Source: an uncultured SAR86 cluster bacterium (GTDB lineage: Bacteria; Pseudomonadota; Gammaproteobacteria; Magnimaribacterales; AG-339-G14). From it: 64,000 bases of DNA. The first letter of the stretch is position 1. Each line of letters opens with the position of its first letter. The notes beneath the pieces were generated by a model that saw only the letters and a program-made list of their open reading frames with translations, made no database searches and was not told the DNA's origin. The position numbers were made by a program, and so were the translations under genes. Shown here piece after piece: positions 44,168 through 53,808 of this stretch. The stretch lies in the NCBI GenBank assembly GCA_902616715.1, contig CACMTR010000001.1, positions 1 through 64,000 of the forward strand, in the 5' to 3' direction.

Positions 44168-45580
44168 TTAAAAAACTTTGAAGTTTTTGTCGTTTATTGC
44201 TCTTTTAGTTGTTTTATCTAATCTTAAGAAAACTAGTAGCGAAGCTAATAACACGCCAAAACATAAGCCAATCCACATTCCTTTAGCCCCTTGGCTAGGT
44301 ATTAATATGTCTGTGAGACCCAATATATATCCGATTGGTAATCCAAAGCACCAAAAAGCAATAATCATTATGTACAAAGGGGCCAAAGTATCTTTATAAC
44401 CTCTCAAAGCACCTTGACCTGTGAAACTTATGCCATCTGAAATTTGCATAAATGCTGCAATAAAGATCAGAGAGCCAGACAATGTAATGACAGCGGGATC
44501 TGTGTTGAAGTAAGAAGCAAAAAGTGTTCCAAAGTTATACAGCAATACAAAGTTAAAACAAGCTAGGGTGACAGCAATAATAATTGCAAAAAAAGAAGAG
44601 AATCTTGCTCGAATAAATTCTCCTGCACCTAATAAATTTCCTGATCTCACTGCTGCAGCTAAGCCTATCGAAAGTGGCAACATAAAAGTTACCGTAGTAA
44701 CTTGCATTGCAATGGCATGAGATGCAATAGTATTTTCTCCTAAGTTACTTAGCAAAAGACCACTGCCACTAAACAGACCAAACTCCACAAAGATACATGC
44801 ACCTATAGGAAAGCCAAGTTTAAAAATTTCTTTAATTTTGTTCAGGTCAGGACTGTGATAATTTTTAAACAAATTTGCTTTTTTGTAAGGCTTTGAAAAA
44901 TATATGTAGATGGTTAAAGCTATCAAAGCAGACCAAGCCGATACCGCGAAAGAAATACCGCAGCCAGTTCCACCCAGTTCAGGAAATCCAAATTTTCCAA
45001 ATATCAAAACATAATTTAAGAATGCGCTAAGTGTGACCATGCCTAGATTAATTATTGTAATTGGCAGCGGTCTTGTAATGCCTTCACTGAAAGATTTTAA
45101 AGGTTGAAATAAAAACAATGCAGGGGTGCCAACCATTAGACCCAGTAAATAATTTTTTGTAATTTTTTGAACTTCCATAGGAGTTTTAAAAAAATTTAAT
45201 AAGTTATCTGCAAAGGCTAGGTATAGAGATACTAAAATGATCAGAGGTATGCAAAGCCAAAATGCTTGTTTCAAGAGAGGACCAATCTGGTCATGTTTTT
45301 TGGCTCCGTAATATTGAGCCACATAAGCTGTGACTATAAAAAGGCTCCCACCCAATCCGAAAAAAACTGGCCAAAAAAGCATATTTCCCGTGGCGACAGC
45401 TGCCTGGTCTACAGTACTGTAATTTCCTGTCATCATTGCTGCAATAACACCAGTAGCGTGTGTTGCTAACTGGGAGAAATAAATAGGAATGGCAAGACTA
45501 ATGAAAACTTTTAATTCAAAAGCTATTTTATTAGAACTACCAATAGGCTCGATGATTCTTTTGTCTTCCGTTGCGCTCAT
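44168..45580 (-). CDS. MATE-family efflux transporter
   Basis: 470 residues with twelve hydrophobic segments in two similar halves, as in NorM-type transporters (ISLAIPIYFSQLATHATGVIAAMMTGNYS, SHAIAMQVTTVTFMLPLSIGLAAAVR). These export drugs or metabolites with Na+ or H+. Its natural substrate is unknown. The gene is divergent from the acyltransferase gene. Confidence 0.93.
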   Translation of the reverse strand: MSATEDKRIIEPIGSSNKIAFELKVFISLAIPIYFSQLATHATGVIAAMMTGNYSTVDQAAVATGNMLFWPVFFGLGGSLFIVTAYVAQYYGAKKHDQIGPLLKQAFWLCIPLIILVSLYLAFADNLLNFFKTPMEVQKITKNYLLGLMVGTPALFLFQPLKSFSEGITRPLPITIINLGMVTLSAFLNYVLIFGKFGFPELGGTGCGISFAVSAWSALIALTIYIYFSKPYKKANLFKNYHSPDLNKIKEIFKLGFPIGACIFVEFGLFSGSGLLLSNLGENTIASHAIAMQVTTVTFMLPLSIGLAAAVRSGNLLGAGEFIRARFSSFFAIIIAVTLACFNFVLLYNFGTLFASYFNTDPAVITLSGSLIFIAAFMQISDGISFTGQGALRGYKDTLAPLYIMIIAFWCFGLPIGYILGLTDILIPSQGAKGMWIGLCFGVLLASLLVFLRLDKTTKRAINDKNFKVF

Positions 45581-45627
45581 AAAGGTAGGGTATGATACTA
45601 CTTGAAAATTAATATTGGAGATAAAAA

Positions 45628-46350
45628 ATTAGAAAAGACAATAGACCTTTCTGGTTGAAACGAATTAATTGGTGGTTTGATCAGAAATATATTAAGCACA
45701 AAATTAATCCGCAATTTGAAAAAATAGGCAAAGGCCCATTAATTCTCGGCGTAAAATATTTACACATAAATGGCAAAGGTATTTCGGTAGGAGATTTTGC
45801 TACTTTTATTTCGGCACCAGACTCTCATATTCATTTGACAACTTGGAATGCAGATAAACATCAGGGAAAAATTGAAATAGGTGATTTTTGTCTATTCAGC
45901 CCAGGGGTAAGAATTTCTGCTGCAACACATATTGAAATTGGAAATTCATGTATGTTTGCTAACAGCGCATATATTTCTGATTCCGACTGGCATGGAATTT
46001 ATGACCGAGCTTTACCAGTTGGCAAATCTAAAAAAGTTATTCTTGAAGATAATGTCTGGATTGGTGATGGCTCAATAGTTAGTAAAGGAGTAACGATAGG
46101 AAAAAACTCTATAGTGGGGGCGAGATCGGTGGTAATCAAAGATGTTCCTGAAAATGTAATTGTCGCAGGAAATCCTGCAACCATTGTTAAAGAACTAGAT
46201 GAATCAGAAAAAATGATTTCTAGGGCAGATATGTTTTCATCCCCCGAAGAATTGGATGCACTATATTTAAAAATTGATCGAATAAGCCTTAAAGAAAACT
46301 CCTTTTTAGGTTGGGTTAAGAGCAAGTTTTTACCTGGAAAGAAAAACTAA
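45628..46350 (+). CDS. LbH-type acyltransferase (WbbJ/CatB-like), apparent AUU start codon
   Basis: The hexapeptide-repeat acyltransferase runs to 46350 (VGDFATFISAPDSHIHLTTW, IGDGSIVSKGVTIGKNSIVGA, VAGNPATIVKEL). The first ordinary start is a TTG at 45655. But ATT at 45628, six bases after a good SD (GGAGA, 45617-45621), starts RKDNRPFWLKRINWWFDQKY, a conserved N-terminal block of this family; upstream is only a stop at 45622. With it the protein has 240 residues. It probably O- or N-acylates a lipid or sugar. pdxB starts on its last base. Confidence 0.8.
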   Translation: MRKDNRPFWLKRINWWFDQKYIKHKINPQFEKIGKGPLILGVKYLHINGKGISVGDFATFISAPDSHIHLTTWNADKHQGKIEIGDFCLFSPGVRISAATHIEIGNSCMFANSAYISDSDWHGIYDRALPVGKSKKVILEDNVWIGDGSIVSKGVTIGKNSIVGARSVVIKDVPENVIVAGNPATIVKELDESEKMISRADMFSSPEELDALYLKIDRISLKENSFLGWVKSKFLPGKKN

Positions 46351-47450
46351 TGAACATTGTTGTCGATAAAGATTTGCAAGAGTTAAGTTGTATTTTTGAT
46401 AACCTTGAAAATTTCAATCTCCTTAGCCTTTCACCAGAAGATATTAAACGAGAAAACATAAAACTTACCGATGCAATATTTTTAAGGTCAGTCACCAAAA
46501 TCGATGCACATCTTCTAAAAGATACAAACGTAAAGTTTGTCGCGTCTTTAACATCTGGCGAAGATCACATTGATCATGCAATGTTAGAAGATGCCGCAAT
46601 ATCCTTATCAACTGGAAAAGGCGGAAACACATCAGCTGTAGTTGAATATTTTTTTAGTGCCTTATCAATATTATTGATAGAAAAAAAAATAATTCCATAC
46701 AAAAGTAAAATTGGAATTATCGGTTATGGAAGAATTGGAAAAAAAATAAAATCCATTTTAGATTTAATTGAGTTTCCTAATACTGTTTACGATCCTTATC
46801 TTCCAGAATGTACTTCTAGTCTTGAGGATGTATTAGATTGCGACTTAATTTCTTTACATTGTTCTTACTCGATGAATGGAAAATATCCTTCGCACCACCT
46901 ACTAAATAAATCGCATTTCAATAAAATTGAAGAAAAAAAATATTTAATTAATACTTCCAGGGGTGAGGTTCTCAGCGATGAGTATTTCCAAACAAAAGGG
47001 GAGAAATTTATTTTTGATGTCTGGCCAAAAGAGAATGATATGGATTTCACTTTAATTCAGAAACCTTTTATTGCTACTCCGCATACTGCAGGTAAATCAA
47101 TCAGCGCGGAAAACAATTTTTCAAGAAATGCCATCAAAGACTTTAATAGCTTTTTTGGTCAAAAAATAGAATTACCCAAGTCAGACGCAATAGAAGATCT
47201 TAAAATCGATAAATCAATAGCAGAAGAAATGAAAGTCTTTGGGATTCCTGCAGCTTTGATATTAAAAATTTATAACATTAAAGAAGATGATTTAAGTTTT
47301 CAAAAATTCTTTGAGAGTCGACAAGTTTCTAAATCTTTTCAAGATTTGAGAATTTCTCTTAAAAGGAAAGGTTTTGATAATTACAGATTGTCTGGAGAAT
47401 TAAATTCAAAATCAAAAGCTATCATAGAGCTTCTTGGATTTAGACTTTAA
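46350..47450 (+). CDS. pdxB: Erythronate-4-phosphate dehydrogenase
   Basis: 366 residues of the D-2-hydroxyacid dehydrogenase family. VDKDL at the start, SGEDHIDHAMLEDA, KIGIIGYGRIGKKI (NAD loop), LINTSRGEVL, FDVWPKE and ATPHTAG are PdxB-like. It performs the second step of the DXP-independent PLP pathway. Its start overlaps the acyltransferase stop by 1 nt. Confidence 0.93.
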   Translation: MNIVVDKDLQELSCIFDNLENFNLLSLSPEDIKRENIKLTDAIFLRSVTKIDAHLLKDTNVKFVASLTSGEDHIDHAMLEDAAISLSTGKGGNTSAVVEYFFSALSILLIEKKIIPYKSKIGIIGYGRIGKKIKSILDLIEFPNTVYDPYLPECTSSLEDVLDCDLISLHCSYSMNGKYPSHHLLNKSHFNKIEEKKYLINTSRGEVLSDEYFQTKGEKFIFDVWPKENDMDFTLIQKPFIATPHTAGKSISAENNFSRNAIKDFNSFFGQKIELPKSDAIEDLKIDKSIAEEMKVFGIPAALILKIYNIKEDDLSFQKFFESRQVSKSFQDLRISLKRKGFDNYRLSGELNSKSKAIIELLGFRL

Positions 47451-47470
47451 GAAACGTTTAAATTGTCTTG

Positions 47471-47476
47471 TATAAT
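47471..47476 (+). promoter_or_regulatory. TATAAT box directly before the desaturase start
   Basis: TATAAT at 47471-47476 lies seven bases before the ATG at 47483, so the expected transcript would begin at or near the first codon (leaderless). No clear -35 is seen. It resembles the arrangement before 42220. Confidence 0.35.
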
Positions 47477-47482
47477 ATATTT

Positions 47483-48394
47483 ATGATTAACCCGAATACA
47501 CTTTTGTCTCCAGAAGAAATTGCGTTATTAAAACAATCAAAGGATTGGAAAAATTACTTAGCTATTTTAAGTATTTGGACTCAGATTGTTTTGAGTTTTA
47601 TTCTTTTTGCAATTTGGCCGAATGTGTTCACTTTTTTAATCTCTACTCTAATCATAGGGACTAGGCAGTTTGCTCTTGTAATTTTGATGCATGATGGAGC
47701 TCATAATTTAATATCTAAAAATAAAAAAGTTAATGATTTCATTTCGCAGTGGCTTTGTGCCTATCCAATGATGACGGAAACCAATACTTATAGAAGCTAT
47801 CATTTGAAGCATCATAAACATACCGAAACAAATCAAGATCCAGATAAAATTTTGACTGATCCATTCCCTGTTTCTAAGGCAAGTTTTTCTAGAAAAGTTT
47901 TAAGAGATTTACTGGGAATTTCGGGTCTAAGGCGATACATAGGTTATTTTGCTTCTGCATGGGGGCCAAATGAAAAAAATTTATTTGGGAATTTAAAACA
48001 TTTTTTTTCTAAGCTTTATGGCTTTTTAATTTGCCAATTAGTCATTCTTACGGCTTTAACTTTTTTTGGTCAAACTTGGCTTTATTTATTATTGTGGTGG
48101 GTTCCAAAATTAACTGTATTTAGTCTATTTTATAGGTTAAGAAATATCGCTGAGCATGCATGTACTTCAGGGAAAGAGGATTTTACTAATACTAGAACTA
48201 CATTATCTTCTAAGTGGTTTAAATATTTTATTGCCCCTTTGAATGTAAATTACCACTTGGAACATCATTTATTTATGTTTTGTCCTTGGTACAACTTGCC
48301 TCAGGCGCACCTAATGCTAAGAGAGAAAGATTTTTATAAAGATTTAGAAATTGAAAATGGCTATTTGAATGTTTTTAGGAAAGTGATCATTTGA
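47483..48394 (+). CDS. Fatty acid desaturase family protein
   Basis: From the ATG at 47483 the protein has 303 residues (a TTG at 47468 would add five; the TATAAT box lies inside that extension). The three His boxes are HDGAH, HLKHHKH and HLEHHLF, with hydrophobic segments between, typical of membrane-bound diiron desaturases. It should introduce a double bond into an acyl chain in the inner membrane. Such desaturases help membrane fluidity in cold water. The msrB gene begins one base after its stop. Confidence 0.88.
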   Translation: MINPNTLLSPEEIALLKQSKDWKNYLAILSIWTQIVLSFILFAIWPNVFTFLISTLIIGTRQFALVILMHDGAHNLISKNKKVNDFISQWLCAYPMMTETNTYRSYHLKHHKHTETNQDPDKILTDPFPVSKASFSRKVLRDLLGISGLRRYIGYFASAWGPNEKNLFGNLKHFFSKLYGFLICQLVILTALTFFGQTWLYLLLWWVPKLTVFSLFYRLRNIAEHACTSGKEDFTNTRTTLSSKWFKYFIAPLNVNYHLEHHLFMFCPWYNLPQAHLMLREKDFYKDLEIENGYLNVFRKVII

Positions 48395-48395
48395 A

Positions 48396-48779
48396 ATGAA
48401 TAAAAAAGATCTTAAAAATAAATTATCTGAAGCTTCTTACATTGTTACCCAAGAACATGGAACAGAAGCTCCTTTCTCTGGCGAGCTTTTAGATATTAAA
48501 GATGAAGGAACGTTTTCCTGCGTTTGCTGTGGAAATAAATTATTCTCTTCCAAGGCGAAATATGATTCTGGAACAGGTTGGCCAAGTTTTTGGCAACCTT
48601 ACAGTGAAGGAGCCGTGAAAAACTTTGAAGATAGAAGCCATGGAATGGTTAGAGTTGAAGTAAAATGTGGTACCTGCGAGGCTCACTTGGGCCATGTTTT
48701 TCCAGACGGTCCTGAGCCAACAGGTTTGAGATATTGTATGAATTCAGTAGCAATGATCTTCGAGCCGAAAAGTGAATAG
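48396..48779 (+). CDS. msrB: Peptide methionine (R)-S-oxide reductase
   Basis: 127 residues. Zn-binding pairs VCCGNKLF and CGTCEAHLGH, and the catalytic cysteine in RYCMNSVAM, are those of MsrB. GTGWPSFWQP matches the substrate-binding loop. It repairs oxidised methionine in proteins. murJ begins 8 nt before its stop. Confidence 0.95.
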   Translation: MNKKDLKNKLSEASYIVTQEHGTEAPFSGELLDIKDEGTFSCVCCGNKLFSSKAKYDSGTGWPSFWQPYSEGAVKNFEDRSHGMVRVEVKCGTCEAHLGHVFPDGPEPTGLRYCMNSVAMIFEPKSE

Positions 48780-50070
48780 TTTTTGGAAGTCGTCTTTAAC
48801 TTTTTCTTTTTTTACGTTCATTTCAAGAGTATTTGGCTATTTGAGAGATCTTACTTTGGCTGCTTTTTTGGGAGCAGGTCAAATTTACGACATCTTTGTT
48901 GTAATTTTCAGAATACCTAACGTTTTTAGGAGTTTTTTTGGTGAAGGAGCAATGGCTCAGTCATTGGTACCTAGTATTATTGAAGCAAAAGAAAATATAA
49001 ATTTATTTTTAAATCAAATCTTTTCGCTATTATTTTTCTCATTAATACTTTTTGTTGTCTTAGCTGAAATATTTCCTGAATTCTTTGTTTCTATTTTTGC
49101 TCCAGGATTTTTACAAGATAAGTCAAAATTCAACGATGCAACTTATTTCTTAAGAATCGCTTTTCCATATATTCTCTTGATATCTTTGACTGCATATTTT
49201 GGCGCAATACAAAATTCAAAAAAGGTTTTTCAATTCGTTGCTGCCACACCAATTTTCTTTAATTTGAGCTTAATTTGTTTTGCTTTTTCATTTTCAGAGC
49301 TTACGCTGAAAATTCTTGGCATTGCAGTTTTGACTGCAGGGTTTGCACAGCTTCTATTAAATTTTTTTGTGGTTCTTTATTTGGGCGTCCTACCAAAACT
49401 AACCGTTAATTTTGATCGCAGCACTTTAAAATCTTTTTTTAATAAATTCATTCCTGCAATTTTTGCTGCGGGTGTTTATCAGCTGAATGTTCTTGTAGAT
49501 ACTATCTTTGCCTCATTTTTAGTTACAGGTAGTCCCACGTGGTTATATTTATCTGAAAGACTAATTCAGTTCCCCTTAGGATTGTTTGGAGTTGCAGTTG
49601 CTTTAGTTTCGTTACCGAATCTTACTGAGCTTTTTTTAAAAAATGAAATGAAACAGATAAGTTCTCTTAGTTTTAAAATTTTGGGGCTTTTATTCGCAAT
49701 GGGAATAGGATGTTTTTTAGGTGCTTATTTTTTAGGAGACTTGATCATACAATTACTTTTTAAGAGAGGAGAGTTTACTTTTTTTGATGTTGAAATGACG
49801 TATTTAGCACTTCAAGGATATGCAATTTCACTAGTCTTTCTTTTGCCACAAAAATATTTTAATAGCCTTTTTTTCGCGATTTCTAGAACTTCAATGGTGG
49901 TCCTAACAGGAGTGCTTGCACTGATGACAAATTTAATTCTAAATTATTATTTTATTTTTGAATTAGATTTAGGTCACTATGGCTTAGCTTTGGCAACATC
50001 AGTTAGCAGTATTATTGTTTTTTTTGTAAGTATTTTTTGGCTTTTTAGACAAAAAATATTAGTGGTATAG
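48772..50070 (+). CDS. murJ: Lipid II flippase MurJ (C-terminally short)
   Basis: 432 residues with GTG start at 48772, overlapping msrB by 8 nt. The N-terminal ISRVFGYLRDLTLAAFLGAG, FRIPNVFRSFFGEGAMAQS and ERLIQFPLGLFGVAVALVSLP are strong MurJ signatures. E. coli MurJ has about 511 residues and 14 membrane helices; this protein appears to lack the last two helices, which are not part of the core transport fold. It moves lipid II to the periplasm. Confidence 0.93.
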   Translation: MNSFWKSSLTFSFFTFISRVFGYLRDLTLAAFLGAGQIYDIFVVIFRIPNVFRSFFGEGAMAQSLVPSIIEAKENINLFLNQIFSLLFFSLILFVVLAEIFPEFFVSIFAPGFLQDKSKFNDATYFLRIAFPYILLISLTAYFGAIQNSKKVFQFVAATPIFFNLSLICFAFSFSELTLKILGIAVLTAGFAQLLLNFFVVLYLGVLPKLTVNFDRSTLKSFFNKFIPAIFAAGVYQLNVLVDTIFASFLVTGSPTWLYLSERLIQFPLGLFGVAVALVSLPNLTELFLKNEMKQISSLSFKILGLLFAMGIGCFLGAYFLGDLIIQLLFKRGEFTFFDVEMTYLALQGYAISLVFLLPQKYFNSLFFAISRTSMVVLTGVLALMTNLILNYYFIFELDLGHYGLALATSVSSIIVFFVSIFWLFRQKILVV

Positions 50071-50074
50071 CGAT

Positions 50075-51022
50075 ATGTATTTGATAAGAGGTCTTCAAAA
50101 TATTAAGTTGTTTAAAAACAGATTTCCAGAATCTAAAATTATTGCAACGATAGGAAATTTTGACGGTCTTCATTTAGGACACCAAAAAATAATTTCTGAT
50201 ATGAAAGAAATCGCATTAGAAAAAAATTTAAAAACTTTAGTAATATTCACCGAACCTCATGCAAAAGAGTTTTTCGCAGAAAATTCAGAACTTATTGAAG
50301 AACCTAAAAGGATATCTCCTTGGCGAGATAAATTTGAAAGATTAAAAACCCAAGATGTAGATTTTGCTTTTTATTTAAAATTTAACGCAAAACTTCAATC
50401 CATGACACCAGAAGATTTCATAGAAATTGTCCTAAACAATCTAAATATTAAGCAACTGACAATAGGTGATGATTTTAAATTTGGGTATCAAAGGAAGGGA
50501 GATTATGAAATGCTACAAGATTGGGGAAAAACAAATAAGATAATTGTTGAAAAGACACCTACCTTTTCTAAAGATGATAGAAGATGCAGTAGTTCGTGGA
50601 TAAGAGAAGCGTTATCAAAAGATGATTTCGAGTTAGCAGCAGATTTATTAGGAAGAAGGTATACCTATTCTGGCAAAGTAGTTAATGGAAACAGCTTAGG
50701 AAGAACAATAGGAGTGCCTACAGCAAATTTATGGTTGCCTAAAAGCAACCTGCCAATTAAAGGCGTTTATGCAGTTAGAGTTAAATTTGAAACCGAAAGT
50801 TATCAAGGTATTGCAAATATGGGAATAAGACCTACTATTGGCGGAGAAAATCCTGTCTTAGAAGTTCATATTTTTGACTTTGATAAAAATATATACGGAA
50901 AAAGAATTGAAGTTGAATTTTGTAATAAAATAAGAGAAGAAAAAAAATTTTCAGGCCTAGAAGAATTGAAATCTCAAATATTAAAGGACATAAAATTGTC
51001 AAAAAAACTCCTAAATACGTGA
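50075..51022 (+). CDS. ribF: Bifunctional riboflavin kinase/FAD synthetase
   Basis: 315 residues. The N-terminal adenylyltransferase has GNFDGLHLGHQKII, and IGDDFKFGYQRKGD; the C-terminal riboflavin kinase has NGNSLGRTIGVPTANL and GIANMGIRPTIGG. It makes FMN and FAD. The gene lies 4 bp after murJ, in the usual order before ileS, and its stop overlaps the ileS start by 4 nt. Confidence 0.96.
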   Translation: MYLIRGLQNIKLFKNRFPESKIIATIGNFDGLHLGHQKIISDMKEIALEKNLKTLVIFTEPHAKEFFAENSELIEEPKRISPWRDKFERLKTQDVDFAFYLKFNAKLQSMTPEDFIEIVLNNLNIKQLTIGDDFKFGYQRKGDYEMLQDWGKTNKIIVEKTPTFSKDDRRCSSSWIREALSKDDFELAADLLGRRYTYSGKVVNGNSLGRTIGVPTANLWLPKSNLPIKGVYAVRVKFETESYQGIANMGIRPTIGGENPVLEVHIFDFDKNIYGKRIEVEFCNKIREEKKFSGLEELKSQILKDIKLSKKLLNT

Positions 51023-53808
51023 AGCAGCTTAAAGACACCTTAAACTTGCCATCCACTAAGTTTTCAATGAAAGCCAATTTGGCCCAAAAAGAACCTGGTT
51101 TGCTGGATTATTGGAAAAATTTAAATCTTTATCAGTTAATTCAAGAAAAAAACAAAGACAAACCGCTATTTAATTTGCATGACGGACCTCCTTACGCAAA
51201 TGGACCGATTCATTTAGGACATACTGTTAACAAAATTTTGAAAGATATTATTGTAAAGACAAAAAACTTATCTGGTTTTTACGCTCCTTATGTTCCAGGC
51301 TGGGACTGTCATGGACTTCCAATCGAGTTAAATGTTGAACAAAAGCATGGAAAACCAAACAAGGATATTTCAGTTGAGGAATTTAGACTTAGATGCAGAG
51401 AGTATGCCAAACAACAAATTGCAATTCAAAAAAAAGATTTTGTGAGGCTTGGAGTTTTGGGAGATTGGGAAAATCCCTATAAATCTATGGATTATAAGTT
51501 TGAGGCAAATATTGTAAGAGCTTTAGGGAAAATAATCGAAGCGGGGCATTTATCTAGAGGTTTTAAGCCAGTTTATTGGTGTGAAAATTGTCTTTCGGCT
51601 CTCGCTGAAGCTGAAGTAGAGTATCTTGAAAAAGAATCCACCGCGATAGATTTATTATTTCCTATTGAATCTGAAATTATAGAAAGTCTTTTTAATACAA
51701 GGCTCACATCTGAAGTCTTTATTGCTACTTGGACAACAACCCCCTGGACATTGCCAGGTAATAAAGCAATGTCTATAAATCCAGATTTTGATTACGATCT
51801 GATTGAAATAGAAATCAACTCGTCTAAGAAATCTTTAGTTATTTCTTCAAAGTTATTACAGAAAACTCTAGAGCGATACAAATTAGAAAAATTTAATTCT
51901 TTAGGCCAAGTTAAGGGCAAAGAGTTAGTCGGACTTAATTGTAAACATCCTTTTTTAGATCAAGAATCGTTAATAATTTCTTCTTCGCATGTAACAGACG
52001 AAATAGGAACAGGATTTGTTCATACCGCTCCTGCACACGGATTGGAGGATTATGAAGCATGTAGAGATTATGACTTTGATAACTCTAGTTTGGTCCAAGC
52101 AGATGGAAAATTTTTAGATGGTGTGCCATACGTTGGGGGGAAAAAAATTTCCGAAGCAAATCAAGTTGTTGTGGATACGTTGAATTCTAAAAATTTACTA
52201 ATGTCTAAAAACAAATATAGGCATAGCTTTCCTCATTGCTGGAGGCATAAAACTCCACTTTTCTTCAGAGCAACTCCTCAATGGTTTATCTCAATGGATA
52301 AAAATGATTTATTAGATAGCTGTTTAAAAAAAATTGATGAAATAAATTGGCTACCTGAATGGGGTAAATCAAGGATTAATTCAATGTTATCGGATAGGCC
52401 AGATTGGTGTATTTCTAGACAGAGACATTGGGGAGCTCCCATTCCACTATTCATTAATAAAGAAACAGGGAAATTGCATAAAGACACACTAAAAATTATT
52501 GAAAAAGTTGCAGAAAAAATTGAAAAGGGTGGAGCTGAAAGCTGGTTTTCATCAGATCCTATTGATTTTTTAGGGGCAGAAGCTAATGAATATGAAAAAA
52601 TAACTGATACTTTAGATGTTTGGTTTGATTCTGGAGTTACTCATTTCTGTGCGCCAGATCAACAAAATAAAGAAGGTACTCCTGCTGATCTTTACTTAGA
52701 AGGCTCAGACCAGCATAGGGGGTGGTTTCAATCCTCGTTATTGACGGGACTTGCTATTAAAGACCAATCACCCTATAGAAATGTTTTAACACACGGTTTT
52801 GTTGTGGATGCCGATGGTAGAAAAATGTCTAAATCCCTGGGAAATGTAATTTCTCCGCAATCAGTATGGAATAAAAAAGGAGCAGATATTTTACGAGCTT
52901 GGACAGCCTCAACTGATTTCAGAAATGAAATGAACTTCTCTGAAGAGTCTCTCGAACGAACCACAGATGCTTATAGAAGAATAAGAAATACTTTAAGGTT
53001 TTTAATGGGAAATCTTAATGACTTTGACTTTAAAAAAGATAAGGTTGCCCCGAAAGACTATACCGAGCTTGATAAGTGGATCACTTTAAAAGCAAAGAAT
53101 TTACAAGAAGAAGTTATCAAGGATTATGAAAATTTTGAAATACATCTGGCTTTTCAAAAAGTTTTAAATTTTTGTACAAATGAATTAGGTGGGTTTTATC
53201 TAGACATCATCAAAGATAGGCTCTACACATCAAAAAAAGAAGGTGCAGCAAGAAGATCCGCTCAATCTTCTATGTACCAAGTTTACTCTTCCTTATTAAC
53301 TTTAATATCTCCAATTCTTTCTTTCACAGCTGAAGAAGCCTACCTAGAAAAAAATGGTGAGGGGTCTTCAATTTTTTTATCTTCTTGGTTTGATGGCTGG
53401 GAAGAATTTGACCAAAAGATTGAAGATGATTTATGGGAGCAACTAGTTTCTTTAAAAAATAACGTAAATAAAGAAATAGAAGAAAAAAGAAACCTCGGCA
53501 AATTAGGGTCTTCTCTTGAGGCTACAGTGAGTCTTAAATGTAATGATAAATCTTTCATGCAACTTAACGATCTGAAAAATGAATTGAAATTTTTATTTAT
53601 ATCTTCTGATGTAGATCTTCATTTAGACGATCGAGCTACTGATCCTCAAAACAACGCAATAAAAATTGATGTTTCAAAAAGTGATAATTCAAAGTGTGAC
53701 AGATGTTGGCATTTTGTAGACAATCTAATTCCGTATCAGGATGAAAAAATTTGCTCAAGATGCAAAGACAACATAGATGGCTCAGGAGAAATTAGGTTAT
53801 TTTTTTAA
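51019..53808 (+). CDS. ileS: Isoleucyl-tRNA synthetase
   Basis: 929 residues, GTG start. The HIGH-type motif (GPIHLGHTVNKIL), the WCISRQRHWGAPIP segment, the KMSKS motif (DGRKMSKSLGN) and a C-terminal Zn-binding region (CDRCWHFVDN, CSRCKDN) are all present. It also has the CP1 editing domain (TWTTTPWTLPGNKA). It charges tRNA-Ile. It overlaps lspA by 32 nt, with ribF before it. Confidence 0.97.
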   Translation: MKQLKDTLNLPSTKFSMKANLAQKEPGLLDYWKNLNLYQLIQEKNKDKPLFNLHDGPPYANGPIHLGHTVNKILKDIIVKTKNLSGFYAPYVPGWDCHGLPIELNVEQKHGKPNKDISVEEFRLRCREYAKQQIAIQKKDFVRLGVLGDWENPYKSMDYKFEANIVRALGKIIEAGHLSRGFKPVYWCENCLSALAEAEVEYLEKESTAIDLLFPIESEIIESLFNTRLTSEVFIATWTTTPWTLPGNKAMSINPDFDYDLIEIEINSSKKSLVISSKLLQKTLERYKLEKFNSLGQVKGKELVGLNCKHPFLDQESLIISSSHVTDEIGTGFVHTAPAHGLEDYEACRDYDFDNSSLVQADGKFLDGVPYVGGKKISEANQVVVDTLNSKNLLMSKNKYRHSFPHCWRHKTPLFFRATPQWFISMDKNDLLDSCLKKIDEINWLPEWGKSRINSMLSDRPDWCISRQRHWGAPIPLFINKETGKLHKDTLKIIEKVAEKIEKGGAESWFSSDPIDFLGAEANEYEKITDTLDVWFDSGVTHFCAPDQQNKEGTPADLYLEGSDQHRGWFQSSLLTGLAIKDQSPYRNVLTHGFVVDADGRKMSKSLGNVISPQSVWNKKGADILRAWTASTDFRNEMNFSEESLERTTDAYRRIRNTLRFLMGNLNDFDFKKDKVAPKDYTELDKWITLKAKNLQEEVIKDYENFEIHLAFQKVLNFCTNELGGFYLDIIKDRLYTSKKEGAARRSAQSSMYQVYSSLLTLISPILSFTAEEAYLEKNGEGSSIFLSSWFDGWEEFDQKIEDDLWEQLVSLKNNVNKEIEEKRNLGKLGSSLEATVSLKCNDKSFMQLNDLKNELKFLFISSDVDLHLDDRATDPQNNAIKIDVSKSDNSKCDRCWHFVDNLIPYQDEKICSRCKDNIDGSGEIRLFF

